Source: Clostridium sulfidigenes
GTDB lineage: Bacteria > Bacillota > Clostridia > Clostridiales > Clostridiaceae
NCBI RefSeq assembly: GCF_000732635.1
Contig: NZ_JPMD01000017.1
Location: forward strand, 1 to 64,000
DNA: 64,000 bases
Direction of reading: 5' to 3'
Shown here: positions 28,101-37,119 of the stretch, piece after piece
Layout of the letters: every line of letters begins with the position of its first letter
Position numbering within the stretch: position 1 is the stretch's first letter
The notes under the pieces: generated by a model
The model's input: only the letters and a program-made list of their open reading frames with translations
Database searches by the model: none
Told to the model about the DNA's origin: nothing
Translations under genes and position numbers: made by a program

Positions 28101-28139
28101 TAGAATAAATGGAGTATGCTTTGCTAAGCATACTCCATT
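28101..28139 (-). terminator. Terminator used as the group IIC intron target
   Basis: AATGGAGTATGCT and AGCATACTCCATT form a 13-bp perfect stem with a 6-nt loop, followed on the minus strand by TTATTCTA and then the intron's first base. It is the natural terminator of the hypothetical gene at 28171-28614. Confidence 0.88.
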
Positions 28140-28170
28140 CCTTATTACTTAAATTTCTAGATAAAATAAC

Positions 28171-28614
28171 TTAGCTTAAAGGCACATTACAGCAGTTTAC
28201 ATAGTTTCCAATTACACGGAACCAGATTCTTTCACTAGAACATATAGGTTCATTAATCACTGCAGTCAAAGGTTTAACAAAATCACTACAAGTAGTACCA
28301 GTAGTATTTGTTACTACATCAGCGATTTGAGCAAGTGTAACTCTTGTTGTACCAACAATTTTGTATATTATTACACATATGATAAAAGGCTTGTTAGGAC
28401 AAAGGTTTCTAACCAAAACATTAAAATTAACTACTCTCCCAACAGTTGCACCGTCTATTGCACCAGCTTCATTAATAAGATTCTGTGGACATACACATGG
28501 TAATAAATCTCTAAATCTATCAGGAAGTATAATACTTTCAGCATTTTCTGGAATTTCAGATTCAATAGATATTTCTTCTATATTTTCAGTATTTAAATTT
28601 ATTTTATTTTCCAT
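28171..28614 (-). CDS. Hypothetical Cys-containing protein
   Basis: 147 residues, acidic N-terminal 35 residues, then a beta-rich region with eight Cys, several paired (CVC near 40, CC near 142). The central VVNFNVLVRNLCPNK segment suggests a beta-sandwich strand pattern. No signal peptide or membrane helix. GAGGG precedes the ATG, and a strong terminator follows, so it is a single-gene unit. Family not recognised; a spore-coat or surface role is possible from the composition but is unsupported. Confidence 0.65.
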   Translation of the reverse strand: MENKINLNTENIEEISIESEIPENAESIILPDRFRDLLPCVCPQNLINEAGAIDGATVGRVVNFNVLVRNLCPNKPFIICVIIYKIVGTTRVTLAQIADVVTNTTGTTCSDFVKPLTAVINEPICSSERIWFRVIGNYVNCCNVPLS

Positions 28615-28841
28615 AAACTATACCCTCTCATTTTTAAAATTTTAACCGTAATTTTATTAGATTTTATTAAATAAAAATCTATTATTAGTATTAAGTTCAG
28701 CTTTTTTAAGTCTATTTAAAATAATCATTTACTAATGACTACTCTTAATTTTATTATATGCTGCTATAGTATACTTGCTACGTATTTTTATACTTCTTTA
28801 AAGTTTCCAATTTCATTGCTTTGTTATCATAATAAAATAAA

Positions 28842-28941
28842 TTTAATGTATAAGTCCTTATTCTTTAAGGTATCTAATAAATACTGTTGTTAATAAGAAA
28901 GAGCTATTGGAAATTCTCCAATAGCCTTTTCGCATATTCAA
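28842..28941 (-). pseudogene. Relic of a second group II intron maturase (C-terminus)
   Basis: The minus strand reads GAATATGC then GAAAAGGCTATTGGAGAAT, matching the X-domain end of the maturase encoded at 26271-27680 (EYA-RKGYWRISNS), with an 8-bp gap at one point. It continues with TACCTTAAAGAATAAGG against TACCTAAAAGAACAAGG and reaches an in-frame stop. No RT core or intron ends remain nearby. It sits 43 bp past the metH stop codon. Confidence 0.75.
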
Positions 28942-28983
28942 ATTAATACACCCTTAATATTCAAAAATAATATGTAACTTGTT

Positions 28984-31371
28984 TTATCCCAATACTTTCC
29001 TAGCTATGGTTACAGATTCCTTTGCATCTTTAGCATAAAAATCTGCTTTAATCATATTTGCATATTCCTCATTAAGTACCGCTCCACCCACCATAACTAC
29101 ACAATCTGGCTTAGTCCTTTTTAGTTCAAATATGGTTTCTTCCATATTTTTAACAGTAGTAGTCATTAGTGCACTAAGTCCTATTAGCTTAACATTATTT
29201 CTAATAACAGCTTCTACTATCTTTTCCTTAGAAACATCTTTTCCTAAATCGATAATCTCATAGTTATAATTCTCCAGAAGTACCTTTACTATATTTTTTC
29301 CTATATCATGTATATCTCCTTTTACAGTAGCTAATACTATCTTTCCTTTTGAAATCTCAGCATCAGTTCCTTTTCTTAACTTATCTTTTATGACCTTGAA
29401 GGATTCTTTTACTGTTTCTGCAGATTGGATTAGTTGTGGAAGAAATATATGTCCATTTTCATATTTTTCTCCTACAATATCTAAGGCAGGAATTATATAT
29501 TCATTTACAATTTCTAGTGGTTGTTTATTTTCTAATAACTTCACTGTAGCTATTTGGGCTTCTTCTTTAATACCATTTAATATTATTTTAAATAAATCAT
29601 CTTGAATATTGTTTACATCTTTTTTTATAGATATTTGCTCTTTAGATATATTTTCATTATATTTTAAATATTCCTTTGCTCCCTTATCTTCATTCCATAA
29701 AACTTTAGAGGCTACTATTATGTCCATGATATCTTTATTTAAGGGATTTATTATAGGTAAATCCAAACCCGCAAATAAACTTGCTGCTAAAAATGTTTTA
29801 TTTAGAATTTCCCTATTAGGTAATCCAAAAGATACATTGGATACTCCAAGTACAGTCTTTACATTTAACTTCTCTTTTACTAAGGAAAGTGCTTTTAAAG
29901 TTTCTTTAACATCTTCCTGTTGAGCAGCAGCTGTTAATGTTAAGCAATCTATATATATGTCTTTTTTATCTATACCATAACTTTCTGCTGTTTTTACTAT
30001 TTTTTCAGCTATTCTAAATCTTTCTTCCCCACTTGAAGGTATTCCTCTGTCATCTAAAGTAAGCCCCACTACAGCAGCTCCATATTTTTTTACTATAGGT
30101 AATATATTTTCTAAAACTTTATTTTCTCCATTTACTGAATTAACTATAGCCTTACCATTATAATATCTTAATCCCATTTCTATAGCTTTAGCATTTGTAG
30201 AATCTATCTGAAGAGGTACGTCCAATATGGATTGTATTTCTTTAATAACCTTAACCATTATTTCTTCTTCATTTATTTCTGGAAGACCAACATTAACATC
30301 TAAAATATGGGCTCCTGCATCAACTTGAGCTATAGCCTCCCTTAGAATATAATCTATATCTCCATTTCTTAATGCTTCCTTAAATAATTTTTTACCTGTA
30401 GGATTTATCCTTTCTCCTATTACTTTGACCTGATCAATAATTACTGCTTTAGTAGGAGTGCATACACCACTTAAAGGACTATATTTCTTGTCTTTTATTT
30501 CTACTTTCTTTAAAGCTTTTACTAAACTTTCTATATGTCTATCTGTTGTACCACAGCATCCGCCTATTACTTTTACACCTTTTTCTTTAAACTTTGCTCC
30601 GTAAACTGCAAATTCTTCTGGTAAAATATTAAATATCGTATCACCCTTTATAATATTAGGTAATCCTGCATTAGGTTGGACCATTACAGGCACTTTAGAT
30701 ATGTTTAATATTTCGTCTATTATAGGTTCTATTTCTTTAGGTCCTAAAGAACAGTTAACTCCAAGAGCGTCTACGCCTAACCCTTCTAGTACCATTACCA
30801 TAGATGTGGCATTGCACCCTGTGAAAGTCCTCTTGTCTGACTCAAAGCTCATTGTACAAAATACTGGCAAATCTGAATTTTCCTTAGCTGCTAATACTGC
30901 GGCCTTTGCTTCGTATAAGTCTGTCATGGTTTCTATTAATATTAAATCAACACCACTTTTTACCCCTTGAATAATCTGCCTTTTAAAAATACTATAGGCT
31001 TCATCGAAGGTTAAAGTCCCCATGGGCTCTAATAGTTCACCAATGGGACCTATATCTAAAGCTATATATGCTTGTTTATTCTTAGTAGCTATTTTTGCAT
31101 TTTCTACTGCTGAATGAATTATTTTCTCTACACTAAAATTACTATTTTTAAGCTTAATTTCGTTAGCTCCAAAGGTGTTGGTAGTAATAACATTTGCACC
31201 AGCTTCAATATAAGCTTTGTGTATTTCAATTATTATTTTTGAATCAGTAATATTTAATATTTCTGGTAATTCACCTAACTTTAATCCACTACTTTGCAAC
31301 ATAGTACCCATAGCACCATCAAAAATTAAAATTCCTTCTTTCAATTTTTCTTTAATTTCCACATCTATCAT
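28984..31371 (-). CDS. metH: Cobalamin-dependent methionine synthase, without activation domain
   Basis: 795 residues; transfers the methyl of 5-methyl-THF to homocysteine through a corrinoid. Homocysteine domain (about 1-290) with Zn ligands in GVNCSLG (near 207) and GGCCGTT (near 272); pterin domain (about 310-560, GERINPTGKK then LDVNVGLPE); B12 cap (about 590-670); B12 domain with the axial His in DIHDIGKN (near 692). The C-terminal reactivation domain of E. coli MetH is missing here and is encoded by the preceding gene. GGGG abuts the ATG; a GTG three codons later is better spaced, so the exact start is uncertain. Last gene of the SAM-controlled operon. Confidence 0.93.
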   Translation of the reverse strand: MIDVEIKEKLKEGILIFDGAMGTMLQSSGLKLGELPEILNITDSKIIIEIHKAYIEAGANVITTNTFGANEIKLKNSNFSVEKIIHSAVENAKIATKNKQAYIALDIGPIGELLEPMGTLTFDEAYSIFKRQIIQGVKSGVDLILIETMTDLYEAKAAVLAAKENSDLPVFCTMSFESDKRTFTGCNATSMVMVLEGLGVDALGVNCSLGPKEIEPIIDEILNISKVPVMVQPNAGLPNIIKGDTIFNILPEEFAVYGAKFKEKGVKVIGGCCGTTDRHIESLVKALKKVEIKDKKYSPLSGVCTPTKAVIIDQVKVIGERINPTGKKLFKEALRNGDIDYILREAIAQVDAGAHILDVNVGLPEINEEEIMVKVIKEIQSILDVPLQIDSTNAKAIEMGLRYYNGKAIVNSVNGENKVLENILPIVKKYGAAVVGLTLDDRGIPSSGEERFRIAEKIVKTAESYGIDKKDIYIDCLTLTAAAQQEDVKETLKALSLVKEKLNVKTVLGVSNVSFGLPNREILNKTFLAASLFAGLDLPIINPLNKDIMDIIVASKVLWNEDKGAKEYLKYNENISKEQISIKKDVNNIQDDLFKIILNGIKEEAQIATVKLLENKQPLEIVNEYIIPALDIVGEKYENGHIFLPQLIQSAETVKESFKVIKDKLRKGTDAEISKGKIVLATVKGDIHDIGKNIVKVLLENYNYEIIDLGKDVSKEKIVEAVIRNNVKLIGLSALMTTTVKNMEETIFELKRTKPDCVVMVGGAVLNEEYANMIKADFYAKDAKESVTIARKVLG

Positions 31372-32039
31372 CCCCTTTTCTAAACATACAATTAGAATAT
31401 TTATTACACTGTAAACAGCTTATCTTTTTTATGCTATTATTCTCTCTTTTAACAACCCCTACTATGGCTGTAACGGATTTTCTTGGTATTAAAATACTAT
31501 TAGAGGATGCAGTAAGCCCTATAGATTTTTCTGCACTGAGCATAGCGAGAAATTTTTTTTTGTATATCTATGGGTAAATCCCCATATCCAGGACTATACC
31601 TAGATGTTAGTGTATTGTTTTCATTTTGTACAACTTCCTCCAACTCTTCACATATTCTATCACATAGTTCTTCTATAGCTGTTGTAGCACAAGCATCTAG
31701 TATTAATGCCTTAGTCATGCTTATCTTTTCATAATATCTTATTTTTTCATCTACACTATTTCCTAGAGTTGCAGCCATTAAGATACAGATTTCTGATTTA
31801 TCCAAGTGCTTTCTAATATCTTCTCCTGCTATACTAAAATTGCTATTTAAAATACATATTCTATCCTTCTCTTTCCTAATGTTAAAGAATTTATATACAT
31901 ATCTAGCTTTAATTAAACTTCTCATTTCATCCATTAATTCATCAATTAAATCATTAGTAACTTTATCTAAAACTTGATTTTTATAGCCTAAATATCTTAA
32001 AACCTCATGTTTATTTTGTAGAAATTTATCCATGGGCAA
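31352..32039 (-). pseudogene. MetH activation-domain protein, frameshifted in a poly-A tract
   Basis: Stand-alone homologue of the methionine-synthase activation domain, which binds SAM and helps re-methylate oxidised cobalamin. Residues 1-162 run to PGYGDLPIDIQKK, after which an A9 tract (31553-31561, minus strand) breaks the frame. With A8 the text continues as FLAMLSAEKSIGLTASSNS and CLQCNKYSNCMFR to a stop at 31352, giving 228 residues and the family's expected C-terminal Cys motif. The restored gene overlaps the metH start by 20 bp. Sequencing error, disruption and slippage are all open. Confidence 0.85.
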
Positions 32040-32069
32040 GCTCCACCTCCCTTATTCATTAATTATATA

Positions 32070-32957
32070 TTAAATTACTTGTCTTTTATTTATAGAATTT
32101 AGTATTGATCCAATGCTATTAGTAATTCTTTTAGCTATATATGGATTGTTCATTGTATAAAGATGTATTCCCCTTACACCAGTAGAAACTAAATCTACTA
32201 TTTGTTCTAATGCATAGGCTATTCCTGCATCCCTCAGTGCATCCTTATCATGCTCATATCTATTTATTATTTTTATGAACTTGGAGGGTAGATTAGCTCC
32301 ACAAAGAGAAACTATCCTTTCAACTTGTTTTTTATTGGTTACTGGCATAATACCTGCTTGAATAGGTACCTCTATACTACTTTTCTCTACAGAATTTAAA
32401 AATTTATAGAAATAATTATTATCAAAGAATAACTGGGAAATTAAATACTCTGCTCCCGCATTCTCCTTTAATTTTAATATTTCAATTTCCCTCTCTATGT
32501 CTCTACTTTCAATATGTCCTTCAGGATAGCAAGCTGCTGCTATTCCAAATTCCTTGGTTTCCTTTATGTGGTTTATTAGTTCTTGAGAATTATTAAACTC
32601 CCCTACTGAGGGATTTCCTTCAGAAACATCTCCCCTCAAAGCTAATATATTTTCGATTCCATTTTCATTTAAACTTTCTAAAATTCCATTTATTTCACTT
32701 TTAGTAGAACCTATACACGTTAAATGTGCTAATGCCTCTATACCATATTTATTTTTAACTAAAGATGATAACTCACATGTTCTATTATTATTAACACTTC
32801 CACCAGCTCCATAGGTAATGCTAATATAGTCAGGATTCAAACCTTGTAATCCCTCTAAAGTATCGTATACAGTCTCTATTGATGATGTAGGTTTAGGTGG
32901 AAATATTTCAAAAGAAAAAACTACTTCTTTTTCCTTAAATAACTCTTTTATATGCAT
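32070..32957 (-). CDS. metF: Methylenetetrahydrofolate reductase
   Basis: 295 residues, FAD-dependent TIM-barrel enzyme that makes 5-methyl-THF for MetH. The start (VVFSFEIFPPKP) and YISITYGAGGSVNNN near 53 are family motifs; LRGDVSEGNPS near 116 and QLFFDNNYFYKF near 192 line the flavin and folate sites. In acetogen-type clostridia MetF may pair with other electron carriers, but nothing here indicates that. It lies between hom and the activation-domain gene in the operon. Confidence 0.92.
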   Translation of the reverse strand: MHIKELFKEKEVVFSFEIFPPKPTSSIETVYDTLEGLQGLNPDYISITYGAGGSVNNNRTCELSSLVKNKYGIEALAHLTCIGSTKSEINGILESLNENGIENILALRGDVSEGNPSVGEFNNSQELINHIKETKEFGIAAACYPEGHIESRDIEREIEILKLKENAGAEYLISQLFFDNNYFYKFLNSVEKSSIEVPIQAGIMPVTNKKQVERIVSLCGANLPSKFIKIINRYEHDKDALRDAGIAYALEQIVDLVSTGVRGIHLYTMNNPYIAKRITNSIGSILNSINKRQVI

Positions 32958-32992
32958 TTACTATACCCCCTCTTAGAATAATATAATATTTG

Positions 32993-34219
32993 TTATCTAA
33001 TAACAGCATAAAACTCATCATTAATGAAGTTTTTAATGTTACTAATAAATCTACTTATTTTCACATAATCTATATCTTTAGAGGTAAATATAATATTTTC
33101 ACCAGTTTTTATAATTTTATCAACTATTTTTTCTTCTTTAATAAGGTTTAATACCTTCTCATTTAATCCATATTTAGGACTTATTCTTATATAATATATA
33201 TCTTTAACTAAATCTGTATTATTACATAACTTATCTTCTTCCTGATTTATTCCACAACTTCCATAATTATTATATATAATATCAAGAACATCACTTACCA
33301 CAGCATTTGCTGTAGGTAGTTTACCCGCACCTGCACCATAAAATTTCAGCTCTCCTATATCATTCCCAATAATAGACACTAAATTATTAGCATCTTCTAC
33401 CTTTGCATAAAATGAATCCTTAGACAAAATATTGGGCTCTACAGATAAATAATAGTTATTTTCATTAAATAAAGCCTTTGCTAATAGTTTTACCGTATAT
33501 CCTAATTCCTTTATTGCCTTTATATCTACTGCCTTAATAGTTCTAATGCCTCTACAGTAAATATCTTCTTCTTTTATTTCTCTTTTAAAGGCTATGGTAG
33601 ATAAAATTGCTAATTTTCTTCTAACATCATATCCATCAATATCATCCGTTGGATCCGCTTCCGCATAACCTAACTTTTGAGCAATATCCAGTGCCTGTGA
33701 AAAGTCTAGGTTTTCTTTAATCATCTTACTTAATATAAAGTTAGAAGTACCGTTTAATATACTATTTATCTCTTTAATATCATTTAAGGTTACTTGTTGT
33801 TTTAAAGGTTTAACAATAGGAACACCACCTGCCACACTAGCTTCATATAAAAATGCTCTTTTATTTTTATTTGCTAAATCTATAAGTTCCTTCATATGCC
33901 TTGCAACCACCGCCTTATTTGCAGTTATAACATGTTTCCCTTTTATTAAAGCATATTTTATATATTCATAAGCTTCTTTTATTCCCCCTATAGCTTCTAT
34001 GACTATATCTATATCTGGATCATCTAAAATAAAATAAGGATTATCTGTTAGTTTATTTTTACACTCCTTTATACTCCTATCCTTATTTATATCTTTAATA
34101 AGAATTTTACTTATAGATAGTTCATCACCCACTAATGTTCTAAAAATCCTTTTTCTTTTATATATAATTTCATAAACTCCTGTGCCTACAGTTCCAAATC
34201 CTAATAATCCTATATTCAT
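32993..34219 (-). CDS. hom: Homoserine dehydrogenase
   Basis: 408 residues. The NAD(P)-binding GFGTVGTGVYE starts at residue 7, and the catalytic domain includes ANKAVVARH near 104, YEASVAGGVPIVKPL near 129 and the YAEADPTDDIDGYD substrate loop near 194. The C-terminal 70 residues (YYIRISPKYGL onward) resemble an ACT regulatory domain, which usually confers feedback control. It provides homoserine for the MetA encoded upstream. Placement inside a SAM-regulated operon dedicates this copy to methionine. Confidence 0.93.
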   Translation of the reverse strand: MNIGLLGFGTVGTGVYEIIYKRKRIFRTLVGDELSISKILIKDINKDRSIKECKNKLTDNPYFILDDPDIDIVIEAIGGIKEAYEYIKYALIKGKHVITANKAVVARHMKELIDLANKNKRAFLYEASVAGGVPIVKPLKQQVTLNDIKEINSILNGTSNFILSKMIKENLDFSQALDIAQKLGYAEADPTDDIDGYDVRRKLAILSTIAFKREIKEEDIYCRGIRTIKAVDIKAIKELGYTVKLLAKALFNENNYYLSVEPNILSKDSFYAKVEDANNLVSIIGNDIGELKFYGAGAGKLPTANAVVSDVLDIIYNNYGSCGINQEEDKLCNNTDLVKDIYYIRISPKYGLNEKVLNLIKEEKIVDKIIKTGENIIFTSKDIDYVKISRFISNIKNFINDEFYAVIR

Positions 34220-34259
34220 AAAAATATCACTCCTCTTTTAATATAATTAGTTGCATATT

Positions 34260-35144
34260 TTAACTTTTTACTAAACATTCTCTTACCCAATTTGAGAATA
34301 AACGCTGTGAATTACTACTCCAATCTAAGTCAATTTCTTGGCTAGAATCATCACTTGGAAAATAATTTTTAGGTACACTTATATTAAATCCACTTTTTAT
34401 ATCTCTTTCATATTCCTTTTTTAAAGTACAGCTCTCATACTCAGGATGTCCTGTAATATAGATTTGTTTTTTATCTCTAGTGCTTACTATATAGATACCT
34501 GATTCTTCTGATTCGCATAGGACTTCTAATTCTTTTATTTTTTCTATATCCTGTTTTCTAACTCTCCCATATCTTGAATGAGGAACTATAAATCCATCAC
34601 TAAGCTCTTTTAATAGAGGCTCCTTTTTATTTACAATTACATGAGGAAAAACTCCGAAGATCTTTTCTGTTGTTACACATTTATTTATTCCAAAATTGTG
34701 ATATAATCCTGCTATTGTTGCCCAACATATATATAATGTAGACTTAACCTTTTTATTAGAATAATCAATTACTCTCTGTAGTTCCTTCCAGTATTCGATA
34801 TCATTAAAATCTAAAAATTCTAAGGGAGCTCCCGTAATAATAGCGCCGTCATAATTACTATTTGCTACCTGACTTATGGATTTATAATGTTTCTCTAAAT
34901 AGGTTTTATCTGTATTTCGTGGTGTATGGGTTTTCATATACAAGAAATCTACCTTTATACTTGTATTCATATTGCCAAATATACTTAAAAACTGAAATTC
35001 TGTTTCACACTTTTTAGGCATTAAATTTACAATTAAAATACGTATCACATCTGAATGGTAACTGTGAGAAGCATCTTCTATTTGGATTCCATGTTCAATT
35101 AACTTATTTACTGATAAAAGATTTTTATCTATTATTAAGGACAT
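34260..35144 (-). CDS. metA: Homoserine O-acetyltransferase, MetA type
   Basis: 294 residues of the HTS/MetA class-I glutamine-amidotransferase-like fold. Nucleophile C140 in YICWATIAGLYH and the His of ITGHPEYE near 236 are in place. At the position that sets acyl-CoA choice in this family (Gly in the succinyl-transferring E. coli enzyme, Glu in acetyl-transferring ones) this protein has Glu109, in TGAPLEFLDF. That predicts acetyl-CoA, which fits the O-acetylhomoserine-type MetY encoded upstream. Four bases separate the two genes. Confidence 0.92.
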   Translation of the reverse strand: MSLIIDKNLLSVNKLIEHGIQIEDASHSYHSDVIRILIVNLMPKKCETEFQFLSIFGNMNTSIKVDFLYMKTHTPRNTDKTYLEKHYKSISQVANSNYDGAIITGAPLEFLDFNDIEYWKELQRVIDYSNKKVKSTLYICWATIAGLYHNFGINKCVTTEKIFGVFPHVIVNKKEPLLKELSDGFIVPHSRYGRVRKQDIEKIKELEVLCESEESGIYIVSTRDKKQIYITGHPEYESCTLKKEYERDIKSGFNISVPKNYFPSDDSSQEIDLDWSSNSQRLFSNWVRECLVKS

Positions 35145-35148
35145 TCCA

Positions 35149-36447
35149 TCACCATTCCTTTAAAACTGCTTTTTTAAGAGCTTGATCTATATCTTCTATA
35201 AGGTCATCCACATCTTCTATTCCAATAGAAAGTCTTATCATATCTGATGTAACTCCGGCATTTAATTGTTCTTTTTCATTTAATTGAGCATGAGTAGTAC
35301 TTGCTGGGTGTATTACAAGAGATTTTGCATCTGCAACATTAGCAAGATGAGAAAATATGCTAAGTGATTCAATAAATCTTACTCCTTCCTTTACTCCACC
35401 TTTTATCCCAAATGTAAATATGGAACCAACACCCTTTGGAAAATACTTTTGTGAAAGAGCATAATATTTATTACCTTCTAAACTAGGATAATTTACCCAT
35501 GATACAAGTGGATGTCGTTGTAAAAACTCCGCAATCTTTTTAGCATTTGACACATGTCTTTCTACTCTCAATGAAAGAGTCTCCAGTCCTTGTAAAAATA
35601 AAAATGAGTTGAAAGGACTTAAGGCTGCTCCTGTATCCCTTAAAAGTTGCACTCTAGCTTTCACAATATAAGCTGCTGCTCCTATATCTTTAGCATAAAC
35701 TATACCGTTATAACTAGAATCTGGTTTGTTAAGCTCAGGGAATCTCGGGTTATTCAACCATTGGAATTTTCCAGAATCTACAATTATTCCACCTATTGAA
35801 GTTCCATGTCCCCCTATAAACTTTGTTGCAGAATGAACTATAATATCAGCTCCATGTTCTATTGGACGTATAAGGTATGGTGTCCCAAATGTATTATCTA
35901 CAATTAGTGGTATATTGTGCTCATGAGCAATGTTAGCTACCTCTTCAATATCAATAAGATTTATCCCTGGATTTCCTATAGTTTCCAAATAAATAGCCTT
36001 AGTTTTGTTACTTATAGACTTTCTAAAATTTTCTATGATATCTGGATTTACAAATACGGTTTTAATACCTAACTTAGTAAGAGTTGTAGATAAAAGATTG
36101 TATGTGCCTCCATATAAAGTGCTAGCTGCAACTATTTCATCTCCTACTCCTGCTATATTAATTATTGCGTATGTGATTGCAGCAGAACCAGATGCAACTG
36201 CAAGAGCTCCCACACCCCCTTCTAAAGCTGCCACTCTTTTTTCAAAAACATCCGTTGTTGGATTCATTATTCTAGTGTAAATATTTCCTTCTTCCTTTAA
36301 AGCAAATAGATTAGCTCCATGCTCAACGCTATTAAAAACATAGGATGTAGTCTGGTATATGGGAACTGCTCTAGAGCCTGTTGCACTATCTACTTCCTGA
36401 CCTCCATGAACTTGTAACGTATCAAATTTAAATTTTCTTTCTCCCAT
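35149..36447 (-). CDS. metY: O-acetylhomoserine sulfhydrylase
   Basis: 432 residues, Cys/Met-metabolism PLP-dependent enzyme that makes homocysteine from O-acetylhomoserine and sulfide. The PLP lysine is in [11 protein letters not shown] near 208; TLQVHGGQE opens the protein and [13 protein letters not shown] near 60 is conserved. First gene of the operon behind two SAM-I switches. The AGGAG ribosome site is eight bases before the ATG. With MetA, it provides direct sulfhydrylation rather than transsulfuration. Confidence 0.93.
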   Translation of the reverse strand: MGERKFKFDTLQVHGGQEVDSATGSRAVPIYQTTSYVFNSVEHGANLFALKEEGNIYTRIMNPTTDVFEKRVAALEGGVGALAVASGSAAITYAIINIAGVGDEIVAASTLYGGTYNLLSTTLTKLGIKTVFVNPDIIENFRKSISNKTKAIYLETIGNPGINLIDIEEVANIAHEHNIPLIVDNTFGTPYLIRPIEHGADIIVHSATKFIGGHGTSIGGIIVDSGKFQWLNNPRFPELNKPDSSYNGIVYAKDIGAAAYIVKARVQLLRDTGAALSPFNSFLFLQGLETLSLRVERHVSNAKKIAEFLQRHPLVSWVNYPSLEGNKYYALSQKYFPKGVGSIFTFGIKGGVKEGVRFIESLSIFSHLANVADAKSLVIHPASTTHAQLNEKEQLNAGVTSDMIRLSIGIEDVDDLIEDIDQALKKAVLKEW

Positions 36448-36484
36448 TTTAATCTCTCCTTAAAATATTTTATTAGAAAACATA

Positions 36485-36532
36485 AAATCCCCTTTCATCT
36501 AAATCTAAATAATCTAGATGAAAGGGGATTTA
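36485..36532 (-). terminator. Attenuator of SAM-I riboswitch 2
   Basis: AAATCCCCTTTCATCTA and its complement form a long, nearly perfect stem followed on the minus strand by TTTTATGTTTTC, between the proximal SAM-I aptamer and metY. Confidence 0.85.
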
Positions 36533-36560
36533 CATACAAGGGTACCCATGTTATAGCTCC

Positions 36561-36678
36561 CTCTCATCTTTCTCTAAATTTGTAAAATTAGAGTAGGAAT
36601 TGGCACCTTTTCAGACAAATGGGTCTGAAGGTTGCCGAGGTTTCATAGGGCCTATCCCTCCACCTCTCTTGATAAGAG
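36561..36678 (-). ncRNA. SAM-I riboswitch 2 (proximal)
   Basis: On the minus strand: CTCTTATCAAGAGAGG, TGGAGGGATAGGCCCTATGA, AACCTCGGCAACC, GGTGCCAATTCC and closing GATGAGAG, the full set of S-box blocks with a closed P1 (CTCTTATC with GATGAGAG). It is followed by its own terminator and metY. Confidence 0.95.
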
Positions 36679-36732
36679 TTTCATTATTAAATTTTAAATA
36701 GTATAATTTCTGAAAACAATTTAAAAACAAAA

Positions 36733-36755
36733 AACCTCTTTCACTGAAAGAGGTT
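36733..36755 (-). terminator. Attenuator of SAM-I riboswitch 1
   Basis: On the minus strand AACCTCTTTC, AGTG region and GAAAGAGGTT followed by TTTTGTTTTT. It belongs to the distal aptamer, so each S-box has a separate platform. Confidence 0.88.
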
Positions 36756-36768
36756 GTAACAATCGTCT

Positions 36769-36872
36769 TCTTATCTTTCAGCTCATACTGTAGGATTTAG
36801 CACCATATATGTAGATGAACACATTGGTTGCTGGGCTTCATAGGGCCTATCCCTCCACCTCTCTTGATAAGT
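36769..36872 (-). ncRNA. SAM-I riboswitch 1 (distal)
   Basis: On the minus strand: CTTATCAAGAGAGG, TGGAGGGATAGGCCCTATGA, AGCCCAGCAACC, GGTGCTAAATCC and closing AAAGATAAG. It is a second complete S-box in the same leader. It differs from the proximal copy in P3/P4 sequence, while the SAM-contacting core is kept. Confidence 0.95.
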
Positions 36873-36899
36873 ATTATATTAAATATTTTATTACATATC

Positions 36900-36928
36900 A
36901 TTATAATGACTATGAATATCTATGTCAA
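36900..36928 (-). promoter_or_regulatory. Sigma-A promoter of the methionine operon
   Basis: TTGACA (36923-36928, minus), 17 bp, TATAAT (36900-36905). It is the only consensus promoter seen upstream of the two S-boxes, so both would be on one transcript. Confidence 0.88.
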
Positions 36929-37052
36929 TAGATTTTTTATTTAATAGCTAATTAAACCATAGAGTATTAAAGTAAATACTATATATCCATAGATTTAATA
37001 AGGAGACTTGATTCTTTTGCCATATTTAACCTTAAATAATTAAGTCTGTTAT

Positions 37053-37082
37053 TTGATTACCTATAAATTAGTATGCTATAAT
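37053..37082 (+). promoter_or_regulatory. Promoter of the CorC-like gene
   Basis: TTGATT (37053-37058), 18 bp, TATAAT (37077-37082), about 38 bp before the ATG. Confidence 0.65.
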
Positions 37083-37119
37083 AAGCTCACTACATTTTAA
37101 AATAAGGGGGAATATAAGA

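Noticed and set aside
28171-28941. Considered that the intron and relic form a single larger element
   Set aside because: The intact intron has both ends defined at 26186 and 28100; the relic is separated by a normal gene and matches only the maturase C-terminus.
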